This document shows, one piece after another, positions 8,499 through 17,699 of a stretch of DNA of 64,000 bases. This DNA comes from Phycisphaerae bacterium. GTDB lineage: Bacteria; Planctomycetota; Phycisphaerae; Phycisphaerales; SM1A02. Position 1 is the stretch's first letter; each line of letters opens with the position of its first letter. Made by a program: the position numbers and the translations under genes. The stretch is from the NCBI GenBank assembly GCA_002702575.1, contig PAAJ01000006.1, forward strand, positions 62,001 to 126,000. The letters are read 5' to 3'. Below the pieces are notes generated by a model. It saw only the letters and a program-made list of their open reading frames with translations. It searched no databases and had not been told where the DNA came from.

Positions 8499-10100
8499 AT
8501 GCGTGTAATCAGCCTGCTTCTCTCTGTGGGATTCAATCTGCTCGCCATCCTCTGCCTGGTGTTGGGAATCACTGATTCCTGGCTGTGGTTCTGGGGACTG
8601 CTTCCGTCAGCGCTTCTGGGTGGGCTTGCGATCTGGGATCTCACTCAGACCCATCACAGCATTCTCAGGAACTACCCGCTTCTGGGTCACCTTCGGTTCT
8701 TCGCAGAGAGCATCAGGCCCGAGATCGTCCAGTATTTCGTAGAGCAGGATGAAGATGGCAGGCCCTACACCCGGGTTGAACGTTCAGCGGTCTATGAACG
8801 AGCCAAGAATCAGGAAGACGTCAAGCCATTCGGCACCCAGCTGGACGTCTACAACGACGAGTACGAGTTCCTCTCCCACTCGATCGTTCCGAAGCCCCTT
8901 TCAACTGAGCCGTTCCGGACCACGATCGGTGGCGAACAGTGCAGCAAACCGTACTCCACCTCTCTTCTGAACATCTCCGCCATGAGTTTCGGCGCACTGA
9001 GCCCAAACGCGCTGCTGGCGTTGAACCAGGCGGCCAAGAAGGGCAACTTCTATCACGACACCGGCGAAGGTGGCATCAGCCCGTATCACAAGAAGCCTGG
9101 TGGCGATCTCGTCTGGGAAATCGGTACCGGCTACTTCGGCTGTCGCACCGAGGATGGACACTTCGATCCCGACAGGTTCGAGGAACAGGCCACCATGGAC
9201 CAGGTCAAGATGATCGAGATCAAGGTCTCACAGGGCGCCAAGGCTGGGCACGGTGGTGTCCTGCCCGGTTCGAAGGTCGACGAGGAAATCGCCAAGACCC
9301 GCGGTATCCCGGTCGGAAAGGACTGTATTTCACCGGCTTTCCACAGCGCCTTTTCAACACCGATTGAACTGCTTGAATTCATTCAGGTCCTGAGAGATCG
9401 AAGTGGTGGCAAGCCTGCCGGCTTCAAGCTGTGCATTGGAATGCCATCCGAGTTCCTCGCCATCTGCAAGGCGATTCTGGAAACCGGCATCATTCCGGAC
9501 TTCATCGTGGTTGATGGTGGCGAAGGTGGAACCGGTGCAGGCCCTATTGAATTCCTCAACCACATGGGTTGCCCATTGACCGAAGGGCTGCTCTTCGTCC
9601 ACAACGCACTGGTCGGTTGCAACCTCAGGGACAAGATCAAAGTGGGCTGCAGTGCGAAGATCACCAATGCCTTTGGAATGGCCAGTCGAATCGCCATCGG
9701 TGCCGACTGGTGCAATGCCGCAAGAGCCTTCATGTTCTCGGTGGGCTGCATCCAGGCACAACGATGCCATACCAACACCTGTCCAGTCGGCGTCGCGACG
9801 CAGGATGCCCGGCTCTATCGAGGCCTCGTAGTGGAAAACAAGGCGGAACGTGCCTATCACTATCATCGGAACACGATGGATGCACTTGCTGAAGTCGTCG
9901 CTGCCTGTGGACTCGAACATCCCGACGAGTTCACACCCAGTCACGTGCTGCGACGATGCAGCCCGACCGTCGTGAGGAACTACTCCGAGATCTACGAGTT
10001 TCTCAAGCCGAGTGAACTGGTCCAGGGAGGCGGAAATGCACTCTGGCAGAAATACTGGGATGGTTCCAACGCAACGACCTTTGCCATGACCGCATCCTGA
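8499..10100 (+). CDS. Membrane-anchored FMN-binding glutamate synthase family protein
   Basis: A 533-residue protein with two transmembrane helices in the first 50 residues and then the FMN/central domain of the large glutamate synthase subunit. Seen are MSFGALS, EGGISPYH, KVSQGAKAGHGGVLPG and VDGGEGGTGAGP, all typical of the FMN barrel. The cluster C-x5-C-x4-C (GCIQAQRC then HTNTC) matches the 3Fe-4S ligand set. The glutaminase domain and the GXGXG helix domain of GltB are missing, so it is not a complete glutamate synthase. Family members of this length are annotated as FMN-binding glutamate synthase family proteins with unknown reaction. TGGAGA lies just upstream of the ATG. It precedes the NiSOD gene by 27 bp, so co-transcription is likely. 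Confidence 0.88.
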   Translation: MRVISLLLSVGFNLLAILCLVLGITDSWLWFWGLLPSALLGGLAIWDLTQTHHSILRNYPLLGHLRFFAESIRPEIVQYFVEQDEDGRPYTRVERSAVYERAKNQEDVKPFGTQLDVYNDEYEFLSHSIVPKPLSTEPFRTTIGGEQCSKPYSTSLLNISAMSFGALSPNALLALNQAAKKGNFYHDTGEGGISPYHKKPGGDLVWEIGTGYFGCRTEDGHFDPDRFEEQATMDQVKMIEIKVSQGAKAGHGGVLPGSKVDEEIAKTRGIPVGKDCISPAFHSAFSTPIELLEFIQVLRDRSGGKPAGFKLCIGMPSEFLAICKAILETGIIPDFIVVDGGEGGTGAGPIEFLNHMGCPLTEGLLFVHNALVGCNLRDKIKVGCSAKITNAFGMASRIAIGADWCNAARAFMFSVGCIQAQRCHTNTCPVGVATQDARLYRGLVVENKAERAYHYHRNTMDALAEVVAACGLEHPDEFTPSHVLRRCSPTVVRNYSEIYEFLKPSELVQGGGNALWQKYWDGSNATTFAMTAS

Positions 10101-10127
10101 AACAGACTGATACAGAAAGGCCTTCCG

Positions 10128-10643
10128 ATGACTCGTCCAATTGCACTTCTCATTGCCATTTCCATGATTGTCGGCGGCTGGATGGCCGTGAGTGTTTCGG
10201 ACGCTCGTGCACACTGCCAGATTCCATGTGGAATCTACGATGATCCAGCAAGAATCGCGGGCCTGAAGGAAGATGCCGAAACCATCCGCAAGGCTGTTTC
10301 ATCATTGAAGGAAATGACTGAACCGCATCACCATGATCATGGTCACGATCACAGTCATGATCATGAGCATCTCGATGAACTCACGAAGTTCAATCAGGGC
10401 ACGAGATGGATCCTTGCCAAGGATCAGCATGCCCAGAACATCCAGGATGTGGTCTCCTATTACTTTCTCACCCAGCGGGTGAAGGCCGTCCCGGCTGATC
10501 AGGAAGGATACGACACGTATATCGCCCAGCTTGCGGGATTTCATCGTGTGATGGTGGCAGCCATGAAATGCAAGCAGACAGTAAGCCTGGAACAGGTCGA
10601 CGAACTGGACGCTGCCATTTCAGTCGTAGCACAGTGGTATTGA
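10128..10643 (+). CDS. sodN: Nickel superoxide dismutase, exported, with His-rich loop
   Basis: A 171-residue NiSOD that dismutates superoxide to peroxide and oxygen. The Ni-hook sequence H-C-Q-I-P-C-G-I-Y starts at His29, so Cys30, Cys34 and Tyr37 correspond to Cys2, Cys6 and Tyr9 of the mature enzyme. Residues 1-28 form a Sec-type signal peptide ending A-R-A, so signal peptidase cleavage would directly expose the His ligand. Residues 67-81 form an inserted histidine-rich loop with nine His in fifteen residues, absent from the short classical enzyme. AGAAAGG precedes the ATG. No sodX-type maturation peptidase lies beside it. It follows the FMN glutamate-synthase-like gene closely, so both may belong to an oxidative-stress unit. 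Confidence 0.93.
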   Translation: MTRPIALLIAISMIVGGWMAVSVSDARAHCQIPCGIYDDPARIAGLKEDAETIRKAVSSLKEMTEPHHHDHGHDHSHDHEHLDELTKFNQGTRWILAKDQHAQNIQDVVSYYFLTQRVKAVPADQEGYDTYIAQLAGFHRVMVAAMKCKQTVSLEQVDELDAAISVVAQWY

Positions 10644-10666
10644 TTCACTGACCGATGAATTCGGAA

Positions 10667-11329
10667 CTAGGTGTCCGTTTTCATGTGCTTGACGATCTGA
10701 CCGGATACGAAGAAGCTGATGTCTTCGGCGATGTTGACGCAATGATCGGCAATGCGCTCGAGCAATCGTGCAATGGAGAGGATGTCAACAGCGGCTTTCG
10801 TCGTGTCAGGGCTTTCAGGTGCCGTACCTTGAACCCACCAGAAGACCTCGGTTTCCATGCCATCGACAAAACGATCTTCGCGGTGCATCTGCTCGAGGAC
10901 CTCGACACGTTCATCAGCCAGTGCATTCACAACTTCCTGAAGCATCGACAGACATCGACGGCCCATTTCAGAAAGAACATCAGGGAGCTGAACCGCAGGT
11001 CCGTCACACAGGTAGATGACACGCTTCGCGATGCCCTTTGAAAGATCGCCGACTCTTTCCAGATCGTTCGTGATCCTCTGAACGGCCAGTACGAATCTGA
11101 GATCGCCTGCAACCGGTCTGGCCAGTGCCAGAATACGAAGGCAATGCGCCTCGATCGTGACTTCCAGATCGTTGACCTGTTCATCCTCAGATCGAACGGA
11201 CTTCGCCAGATCCGTATCGGCTTCATGCATCGATCGCAAGGCTCTCTGCAGCTGCTGTTCCACGAGACCGCCCATCGAAAGGACTTCACGACGCAGTTCT
11301 GTGATTTCAGTTTCCAGCTCAATTGCCAT
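10667..11329 (-). CDS. phoU: Phosphate transport system regulatory protein PhoU
   Basis: A 220-residue PhoU with two three-helix-bundle repeats. The metal-binding acidic motifs of the family are visible in both halves (NDLERVGDLSKG and LERIADHCVNIAED). Length is that of E. coli PhoU. It is the last gene of the pst operon, 33 bp after pstB. PhoU connects the PstSCAB transporter to the PhoR kinase and prevents signalling when phosphate is plentiful. Convergent with sodN, with only 23 bp between the two stops; no clear terminator hairpin is visible there. Confidence 0.95.
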   Translation of the reverse strand: MAIELETEITELRREVLSMGGLVEQQLQRALRSMHEADTDLAKSVRSEDEQVNDLEVTIEAHCLRILALARPVAGDLRFVLAVQRITNDLERVGDLSKGIAKRVIYLCDGPAVQLPDVLSEMGRRCLSMLQEVVNALADERVEVLEQMHREDRFVDGMETEVFWWVQGTAPESPDTTKAAVDILSIARLLERIADHCVNIAEDISFFVSGQIVKHMKTDT

Positions 11330-11362
11330 GATGAAACTCCAGTGATCTGCCCATCACTTCAA

Positions 11363-12244
11363 TCATCCGAAGCGACCGGAAATGTAGTCTTCAGTTTCAG
11401 AATGTTCTGGCGTCGTGAAGATGCGTTCCGTCGGACCGCTCTCAACGATCTTTCCCGTGTTGAAGAAGGCGGTGTAGTCGGACACTCGAGCAGCCTGCTG
11501 CATGTTGTGCGTCACGATCACGATCGTGTACCGCTCCTTCAGTTCCAGAATCAGCTGTTCGATCCGGGCTGTCGCCTTGGGATCGAGGGCCGATGCCGGC
11601 TCATCCATCAGAAGAACATCGGGGCTGCATGCGATGGCTCGGGCAATGCAGAGCCGCTGCTGCTGACCGCCCGACAACGACAGTCCGGACTTGTTCAAAC
11701 GATCCTTGACTTCATCCCACAGGGCGGCCTGCTTGAGGGCACGCTCGACAATGGCGTCCAGGTCGTTTCGGTTCATCTTCCTGGAGAGCCGCAGACCGAA
11801 CGCGACGTTGTCGTAGATTGATTTCGGGAAGGGGTTGGGTTTCTGGAACACCATGCCGACATTCCGTCGAAGTTCGACGACATCGAGATTCGGATCCAGA
11901 AGGCTTGTTTCAGCAAGACGCAGACCACCCTCGGCCCGGGCGCCCGGAACCAGATCATTCATCCGGTTGATCCATCTCAGAAAGGTCGTCTTCCCGCAAC
12001 CACTGGGGCCGATGAGCGCGGTCACGAGGTTCTTGTTCATGACGAGACTGACATCATGCAGCGCCTGGAAATCACCGTACCAGGCCGAAAAATCCTCGGC
12101 GATCAACGACGGTGTCAGTTGATCCGGCTCCGTCACACTGGCACGCTCTCCCATCGTCACCCTGATGGTGGGAGACGTATTGGTGTCAGGAGCATTTCCT
12201 TGGACGGTTTCCGGTTTGTTCACTGGAGGGGCTTCTGGAAGCAT
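11363..12244 (-). CDS. pstB: Phosphate ABC transporter ATP-binding protein PstB
   Basis: A 293-residue ABC ATPase that powers phosphate import. It has Walker [10 protein letters not shown], the Q-loop FQKPNPFP typical of PstB, signature LSGGQQQRL and Walker [14 protein letters not shown] with its catalytic Glu, then the H-loop VTHNMQQA. About 45 residues of low-complexity sequence precede the conserved core, so a shorter start at an internal Met (MGERAS) is possible. The gene overlaps the pstA 3' end by 25 bp, which implies translational coupling in the order S-C-A-B-U. Confidence 0.95.
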   Translation of the reverse strand: MLPEAPPVNKPETVQGNAPDTNTSPTIRVTMGERASVTEPDQLTPSLIAEDFSAWYGDFQALHDVSLVMNKNLVTALIGPSGCGKTTFLRWINRMNDLVPGARAEGGLRLAETSLLDPNLDVVELRRNVGMVFQKPNPFPKSIYDNVAFGLRLSRKMNRNDLDAIVERALKQAALWDEVKDRLNKSGLSLSGGQQQRLCIARAIACSPDVLLMDEPASALDPKATARIEQLILELKERYTIVIVTHNMQQAARVSDYTAFFNTGKIVESGPTERIFTTPEHSETEDYISGRFG

Positions 12245-13746
12245 TGTCGAACAACAACTGCAATGGCGTTGAAGGTCAGGAGTAGGAACAACAACACGAC
12301 GATACCCGAAGCAGCGACTGCATGGAACTCTTCCTGTGGTCGACCCGCCCAGTTGTAGATCTGGAGGGGTAAAGCCGTGAAATCGTCCATCAGATGCTCA
12401 GGTGTAAAGCGAATGAAGAGAATGCCCGTGAGGACCAGCAAAGGAGCGGCCTCGCCGATGGCACGACTCACGGCAAGAATCGAACCGGTCATGATTCCCG
12501 GAATCGACGCCGGCAGGATCACCTTTTGAATCGTCTGCCACCGAGTCGCGCCGCAGCCCATTGCTGCCTCACGAAGCGATGGCGGTACGGCTCGAATGGC
12601 TTCACGTGAGGCGACGATCACGATCGGCAAGACGACCAGCGCGAGTGTGAATCCGCCGGCGAGTACGGTGCCTCCAAATGGAAGTTGCAGGTAATACCAG
12701 TGTCTTTCCTCGTACGTCTGGACGGGCTCAGCAGCGTCGGATTCCCAGATCGCACCGGGATCATTGGATTCGGTTCCGTCCGGAACGATCTTGATCTCGA
12801 TCGACTGACCTTCGATTCCATACGCCGACATTCCTGAAACGAGCTCGGGAGATTCGGCATCCCGGGATTCCAGTGGAACACTGACCGAAGAACCATTGGC
12901 TGTGAGATAGGAGGCATGATGACTGGCCCCCACCTGGATATTCGGCTCATTGATCGGTCCGAACAGACCGAACATCCTTGCAAAGATCGTCAGACCGATG
13001 ATTCCATAGACGATCGATGGAACGCCGGCCAGATTCGAGATGTTCAGATCGATGATCCTGTAGAGCTTGCCCTTCTTGGAATATTCCTCGAGATACAAGG
13101 CCGTCGCCGTACCAATCGGAATCGCCGTGAGCCCGCACACGATGCTGATGAATATGGTTCCCCACAGGGCGGCCTTGACGCCCGCCTTTTCAGGATCGCG
13201 AGAGGCATAGCTGGTCAGAAGATCCCATGAAAGATACTCCCAGCCGAGATAGCCGATGGCACTGAGCAGAATGACCAGGGACAGGACCGAGAGACCCGTC
13301 ACGCTGAAGCAGAAGGCATGGAACATCCGGTCACGACGTTGGCGATTGGAGCTCGAGGCTCGAGTGAGTTGATTGCCGTCAAGTTCATTTGAACGATCGT
13401 CAACCTCAGCCGATCGCCCGGGCCACCATGCCGTCGTCAGGATGATGACCATGAACACAGCTGATGCCACAAGCCATGTGATCCAGGAGGACTCCGCCGA
13501 GGAGGTATCGGGCATGAACAGGAGCCCTCCACCCGCCATCAATCCCACACCGGCGACCAGCCACAGCAGGCCTCCTCTGGGACGTTCTCCGGAAGCCCGG
13601 CGACCTCGGATGATGAAGCCGATTGCCAATGCACAACAAGCCATCAGGGCGACGACGAGTGAAAGCTCGAGGATCCACCACCAGCTGTGATCTGTCGCAA
13701 GCGCATCGACGGAAACATCGGGAGCCAGGCCTGGCATGTCCTTCAT
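12220..13746 (-). CDS. pstA: Phosphate ABC transporter permease PstA, enlarged
   Basis: A 508-residue permease, against about 300 for E. coli PstA. The C-terminal half carries the canonical EAA loop ([24 protein letters not shown]) and [11 protein letters not shown], and the N-terminal half of the permease core has YLEEYSKKG and [10 protein letters not shown]. Two additions are visible: roughly 130 extra residues at the N-terminus with three predicted membrane helices and a charged linker, and an insertion of about 90 polar residues between the VPSIVYG helix and the later core, probably periplasmic. It starts with an ATGA overlap with the pstC stop and overlaps pstB at its 3' end. Function in phosphate uptake is clear; the purpose of the additions is unknown. 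Confidence 0.9.
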   Translation of the reverse strand: MKDMPGLAPDVSVDALATDHSWWWILELSLVVALMACCALAIGFIIRGRRASGERPRGGLLWLVAGVGLMAGGGLLFMPDTSSAESSWITWLVASAVFMVIILTTAWWPGRSAEVDDRSNELDGNQLTRASSSNRQRRDRMFHAFCFSVTGLSVLSLVILLSAIGYLGWEYLSWDLLTSYASRDPEKAGVKAALWGTIFISIVCGLTAIPIGTATALYLEEYSKKGKLYRIIDLNISNLAGVPSIVYGIIGLTIFARMFGLFGPINEPNIQVGASHHASYLTANGSSVSVPLESRDAESPELVSGMSAYGIEGQSIEIKIVPDGTESNDPGAIWESDAAEPVQTYEERHWYYLQLPFGGTVLAGGFTLALVVLPIVIVASREAIRAVPPSLREAAMGCGATRWQTIQKVILPASIPGIMTGSILAVSRAIGEAAPLLVLTGILFIRFTPEHLMDDFTALPLQIYNWAGRPQEEFHAVAASGIVVLLFLLLTFNAIAVVVRQCFQKPLQ

Positions 13747-14729
13747 TCGTAGGCCTCCCGAAATCGCCTGGAAACCACGGCACCTGCCCAGGTCAGGGCA
13801 AGCGTCATGATGAACAGCACGGCAGCTACGGCATAGCTGGACTGGTACTCGACACCACCAGCCTCCGCATCTCCCAGGAAGATCTGAACGATGTATCCCG
13901 TCATGGTCTGGACCTGACGAGTGGGATCGACTGCGGCGGCGACTCCGTCATTCACCATGTTCACCGGCAACGAACCAGCGGCCAGGGCGACAATCATGGT
14001 TTCACCGACTGCTCTGGCAATGGCCAGCAGGAAGGCTGCGATGATGCCCGAGAGCGCTGCGGGTATGACGACCTTGATGGAAACGTCGAATTTGGTGCCA
14101 CCCAGGGCATACCCACCCTCTCGAAGAGACCTCGGAACCGCACGCATGGCATCTTCGGAAATGGAGGTCACGATCGGAATGATCATGATGCCCACCGCGA
14201 TTCCCGCGCTGAGCGCGTTGTAGAAATCAATGCCCTCATGGATCCAACGCAGAGAGGGTGTGATCACCATCAAGGCGAAGAATCCGTATACCACGGTCGG
14301 GATGCCTGCGAGAATCTCGAGGATCGGCTTCAGGACGTTTCGAAAACGACGCGGTGCATATTCACTCAGATACAGTGCCGTCACGGTTCCAGCCGGCAAG
14401 GCCACCAGTGCGGCAACCGCCGCGACCAGCAGTGTTCCACTCACAAGCGGCCAGATTCCGAAATGCCTCTCCGAACCCAGAAGCGGTGACCATTGACCTC
14501 CTGAAATGAAATCCCAGAGATCGACACTTTCGATTGTCAGGAAGGCAATCGCTTCGGTTGCCAGCACGATCACGATGAACAACGTCGTCAGGATCGACAA
14601 GAGTGTGCAGCCAAGCAGGATCCACTTGATGACCCCGCCAAAAAGAAACTGTCCAACACAAGACCGTGGCCGTCCCGGCAAAGGGTCGGCCACAGTCGGT
14701 TGGTTCATTTCAGACGAATATGTATTCAC
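13743..14729 (-). CDS. pstC: Phosphate ABC transporter permease PstC
   Basis: A 328-residue inner-membrane permease, a normal length for PstC. Landmarks are YLSEYAPRR, EILAGIPTVVYGFF and the EAA loop LREGGYALGGTKF with ARAVGETMIV, as in other PstC proteins. About six membrane helices are predicted. An internal ATG eight codons in is an alternative start. It overlaps pstA by 4 bp (ATGA) and follows pstS after 38 bp. Partner of PstA in the membrane channel for phosphate. Confidence 0.94.
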   Translation of the reverse strand: MNTYSSEMNQPTVADPLPGRPRSCVGQFLFGGVIKWILLGCTLLSILTTLFIVIVLATEAIAFLTIESVDLWDFISGGQWSPLLGSERHFGIWPLVSGTLLVAAVAALVALPAGTVTALYLSEYAPRRFRNVLKPILEILAGIPTVVYGFFALMVITPSLRWIHEGIDFYNALSAGIAVGIMIIPIVTSISEDAMRAVPRSLREGGYALGGTKFDVSIKVVIPAALSGIIAAFLLAIARAVGETMIVALAAGSLPVNMVNDGVAAAVDPTRQVQTMTGYIVQIFLGDAEAGGVEYQSSYAVAAVLFIMTLALTWAGAVVSRRFREAYE

Positions 14730-14767
14730 TGCTCTCGCTGATCAAATATTGACAGGAGGGCTGCTGG

Positions 14768-15763
14768 TCATTGGTAAACCTTGGTCAACGCTCCATGGAT
14801 TTTCTCGCCCTGATCGTCGTGGAATTGAGTTCCCATTTTGCGGGAAGCAAAGTTCGTCTTGCTCCGCTCATACATGCTATCCGGAAGCTTCACATAGCCG
14901 ACGTCGCCAACCAATTTGGGGCATTCCCGCAGATAGTATTCCACAAACTGCCGAACCTCGGGCTTTCTGGCTGATCGGGCATTGATGTAGATGAACAACG
15001 GACGGCTGAAGGGGGCATAGGTCCCGGATTCGATGTTCTCGGTGGTTGCCATGACCGGCTTCTTGGTGACCGGATTGACGATCGGAACCGCCCGGAGCTT
15101 GTCCTTGTTCTCCATGTAGTAGGCACAGCCGAAGAATCCGATGGCATCTTTCTGGCCTGAAACACCATTGACCAGGACATTGTCATCCTCGGAAACGGAC
15201 ATGTCGCTTCGAATGGAACCTTTCTTGCCCGCGATGACTTCCTTGAAGTAATCAAATGTGCCTGAGTCTGTGCCAGGAGAAAAGATCATGATTGGACGTT
15301 CCGGCCAGCCATCACGAACATCAGACCAGTTCTTGGCAGCAGAGTCGGCCAGGAAAATCTTCTTGAGTTCATCCACCGTGAGCGAGTCAGCCCAGTCATT
15401 TTCAGGATTGACTACCACCGTGAGGCCGTCATAGGCGATTGGAAGCTCTATGAAATCGACCTTGTTCTCCGTCATCAACTTCATCTCGGAGGATTTGATG
15501 GGACGAGATGCATCAGAGATGTCGATCTCCTTGGCTGCAAATCTCTTGAATCCACCACCCGTTCCCGAAACACCGACGGTCACCCGGACATTCGGCGATT
15601 CCTTGCTGAATTGCTCGGCAACGGCTTCGGTAATCGGGAACACGGTCGAAGACCCGTCAACCCGGATATTGCCACGAAGTTGTGACAAGTCCTGAGCGAT
15701 CGCATGTCCAGCAAAGCTGGCGACTGCTGCACAGACGATTGAGCCAATGATGCCTCGATTCAT
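14768..15763 (-). CDS. pstS: Phosphate-binding periplasmic protein PstS
   Basis: A 331-residue secreted binding protein with signal peptide ending GHAIAQ. The phosphate-binding motifs are in place: VDGSSTVFPIT, SGTGGGFKRF, DISDASRPI and SPGTDSGTFDYF. This is the SphX/PstS group with PBP-like fold. GGAGAG lies 7 to 8 nt before the ATG. It is the first gene of the structural operon and is separated from phoR by a 147-bp gap that should contain the operon promoter. Captures phosphate for PstCAB. Confidence 0.95.
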   Translation of the reverse strand: MNRGIIGSIVCAAVASFAGHAIAQDLSQLRGNIRVDGSSTVFPITEAVAEQFSKESPNVRVTVGVSGTGGGFKRFAAKEIDISDASRPIKSSEMKLMTENKVDFIELPIAYDGLTVVVNPENDWADSLTVDELKKIFLADSAAKNWSDVRDGWPERPIMIFSPGTDSGTFDYFKEVIAGKKGSIRSDMSVSEDDNVLVNGVSGQKDAIGFFGCAYYMENKDKLRAVPIVNPVTKKPVMATTENIESGTYAPFSRPLFIYINARSARKPEVRQFVEYYLRECPKLVGDVGYVKLPDSMYERSKTNFASRKMGTQFHDDQGEKIHGALTKVYQ

Positions 15764-15910
15764 AGTTTTCTCTCCGGATAGACATTGGAATTTTGTTTAG
15801 ATAGTTCGATCGGGGAGCATCATGAACCCGCTGTGTTCAGTTCTTGTAAAGACCGTGTGATCGAATGGAAAAATGCAACCCAAGCGGCCTGAGCACCCCG
15901 TAAACGGCAT
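15764..15910 (-). promoter_or_regulatory. Upstream region of pstS
   Basis: This 147-bp gap between phoR and pstS is the only room for a pst promoter. It contains TGTGTTCAGTT at 15832-15842 (plus strand), an 11-bp string also present upstream of phoB, and on the minus strand TGAAC and GTTCA arms separated by seven bases. These resemble a PHO-box half-site but in a different arrangement from the phoB copy. No clean -10/-35 pair was identified. Confidence 0.4.
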
Positions 15911-17689
15911 TCAGGAGGAAGGGTACTCGGGAATCGTGAGGAAGAAGGTGCTCCCAACCCCGACCTGGCTTTCCACGCCGACCTGCCCCCCGTGGATCAG
16001 GGCAATGTGCTTCACGATCGACAGGCCCAGGCCGGTCCCACCCTGCTCACGACTGCGGCCGGAATCCACGCGGTAGAACCGCTCGAAGAGTCGGGAAAGA
16101 TGCTCCGCAGGAATACCGGCACCGGTATCTCGGACAGCGATCTCGATATCACCCGATTCCCGCCTGCGGCCGATCAGCGTGATCTCGCTGTCAGGTTCGC
16201 TGTAACGAATGGCGTTTTCGAGCAGATTGATCATCCCCTGATCGATCAGATGACGGTTGCCTTCAATCTGGATGCCGGGCTCAACCTCGGTCCTGATCCG
16301 GACACCAACCTGTTCAGATCGATCCTTGACAAGCAACGCGGCTTCCATCATCAGGTCTTCGATCCTGATCTGTTCGAAGTGAAGCTGCATCGAATGTTCA
16401 TCATCCGATTCAAGGCGTGAGAGCGTCAGAAGATCTTCGATGATGGCATTGAGTCGAGCCGAATTGCGTTCGACTACCTTCAGCCGCTCACGTCCGGCTT
16501 CGTCCTTCACACTCTCATGAAGGAGTTCGATGTAGCCACGGATGGCAGTCAGGGGTGTACGAAGTTCATGAGAGACATTGGCGGCGAAATCCTTGCGAAT
16601 CCGCTCGAGCTTCCGCAGGCGAGTCGTCTCGTTCAAGATGACGAGAACACCACTCATGAGCATTCCAGCACTGGCATAGAGCGGCTCGATAGCGACTTCC
16701 ATGGTTCGCCCGCCCAGAGATTCCAACTCCAGTTCTCGAAAGAGCATCTTGCCGTCATCAATGCCTTCACGGATGGCGTCGAGCAATGCCGGATCCCGCA
16801 CGATCTCCTCCAGCAGCCGCCCGCGTATGTCACGGCCAAGCAGGCCGAATATGCGGGTCGCCGCTGGATTCATCGTCAGGACTCTCAGATCCGTACCCAG
16901 CGCAATCACGCCGTTGTTCATCGAAGCAAGAATCCCCTGGGTTTCACTCTGAGCCTGTTCGGCTGAATCCAATTGCTCTTGAAAAGCTTCCCGACTTCGC
17001 TGCACTCGAACGAACAAACGGACAAGTTCCGATGACACCCTTCGCGACAAGGATCTTGAAGAATCATCCAAAGTCGAATTCGAGCCAATTCTGCGTAAAA
17101 GCTTTGATATCTCACCTGATTCGAAGCGAAGTCTTGAATACATGAAATACAGGAGCACAAACGTCAGAATCATGATTGCAGCAGTGAGCGCAAGCACGAT
17201 GAGCATGTAGCCACTTGCTGGCAGGGCGATGGATTCTTTATCCAAGGCGATGCGAACAATCAACTCACTGCCCTGCGGTGTGGTCACTGTTCCCGCGACG
17301 AACAACAAATCCCGATCAAGTGTTCTGCTGTATCGATTTGATTGACCGGTACCACTCCGTATGGCCATCTGGACTTCAGGCCGGAACAGAAGATTGTTGT
17401 CCATGTTCTCTATGTCGAAATCAGAATCGGACAGAACGTTCCCATCACGACTGATCAAAGTGAGTCGATACTCACCTGGCATCACCAGGCTGCTGGCAGG
17501 CTCTCCCTTGCGGACCTGTTCCAGAACCAATCCAAGGATGCCGTCCATCTGATTCATGGCACGATTGGTCAACAGTTCACTGGATTGGGATGCCAGAAAA
17601 ATGGACATACCTACACCAACAATCATCTCGATGATGATCAAAGGAATTCCAAATGACCAGATGAGTGACTTGGGTTGGCGAGGTGTCAT
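15911..17689 (-). CDS. phoR: Phosphate sensor histidine kinase PhoR
   Basis: A 592-residue membrane kinase. A first membrane helix (about residues 10-32), a periplasmic sensor region of about 135 residues and a second helix (about 170-193) are followed by a HAMP-like/coiled linker. Next comes a PAS domain (GILASMNNGVIALG), a HisKA domain with the phospho-acceptor in VSHELRTPL, and an HATPase_c domain with NLLENAIRYS, DTGAGIP, FERFYR and GGTGLGLSIV. It senses PstSCAB/PhoU status and phosphorylates PhoB. It starts 10 bp after phoB. Confidence 0.93.
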   Translation of the reverse strand: MTPRQPKSLIWSFGIPLIIIEMIVGVGMSIFLASQSSELLTNRAMNQMDGILGLVLEQVRKGEPASSLVMPGEYRLTLISRDGNVLSDSDFDIENMDNNLLFRPEVQMAIRSGTGQSNRYSRTLDRDLLFVAGTVTTPQGSELIVRIALDKESIALPASGYMLIVLALTAAIMILTFVLLYFMYSRLRFESGEISKLLRRIGSNSTLDDSSRSLSRRVSSELVRLFVRVQRSREAFQEQLDSAEQAQSETQGILASMNNGVIALGTDLRVLTMNPAATRIFGLLGRDIRGRLLEEIVRDPALLDAIREGIDDGKMLFRELELESLGGRTMEVAIEPLYASAGMLMSGVLVILNETTRLRKLERIRKDFAANVSHELRTPLTAIRGYIELLHESVKDEAGRERLKVVERNSARLNAIIEDLLTLSRLESDDEHSMQLHFEQIRIEDLMMEAALLVKDRSEQVGVRIRTEVEPGIQIEGNRHLIDQGMINLLENAIRYSEPDSEITLIGRRRESGDIEIAVRDTGAGIPAEHLSRLFERFYRVDSGRSREQGGTGLGLSIVKHIALIHGGQVGVESQVGVGSTFFLTIPEYPSS

Positions 17690-17699
17690 GGAGAACAGA

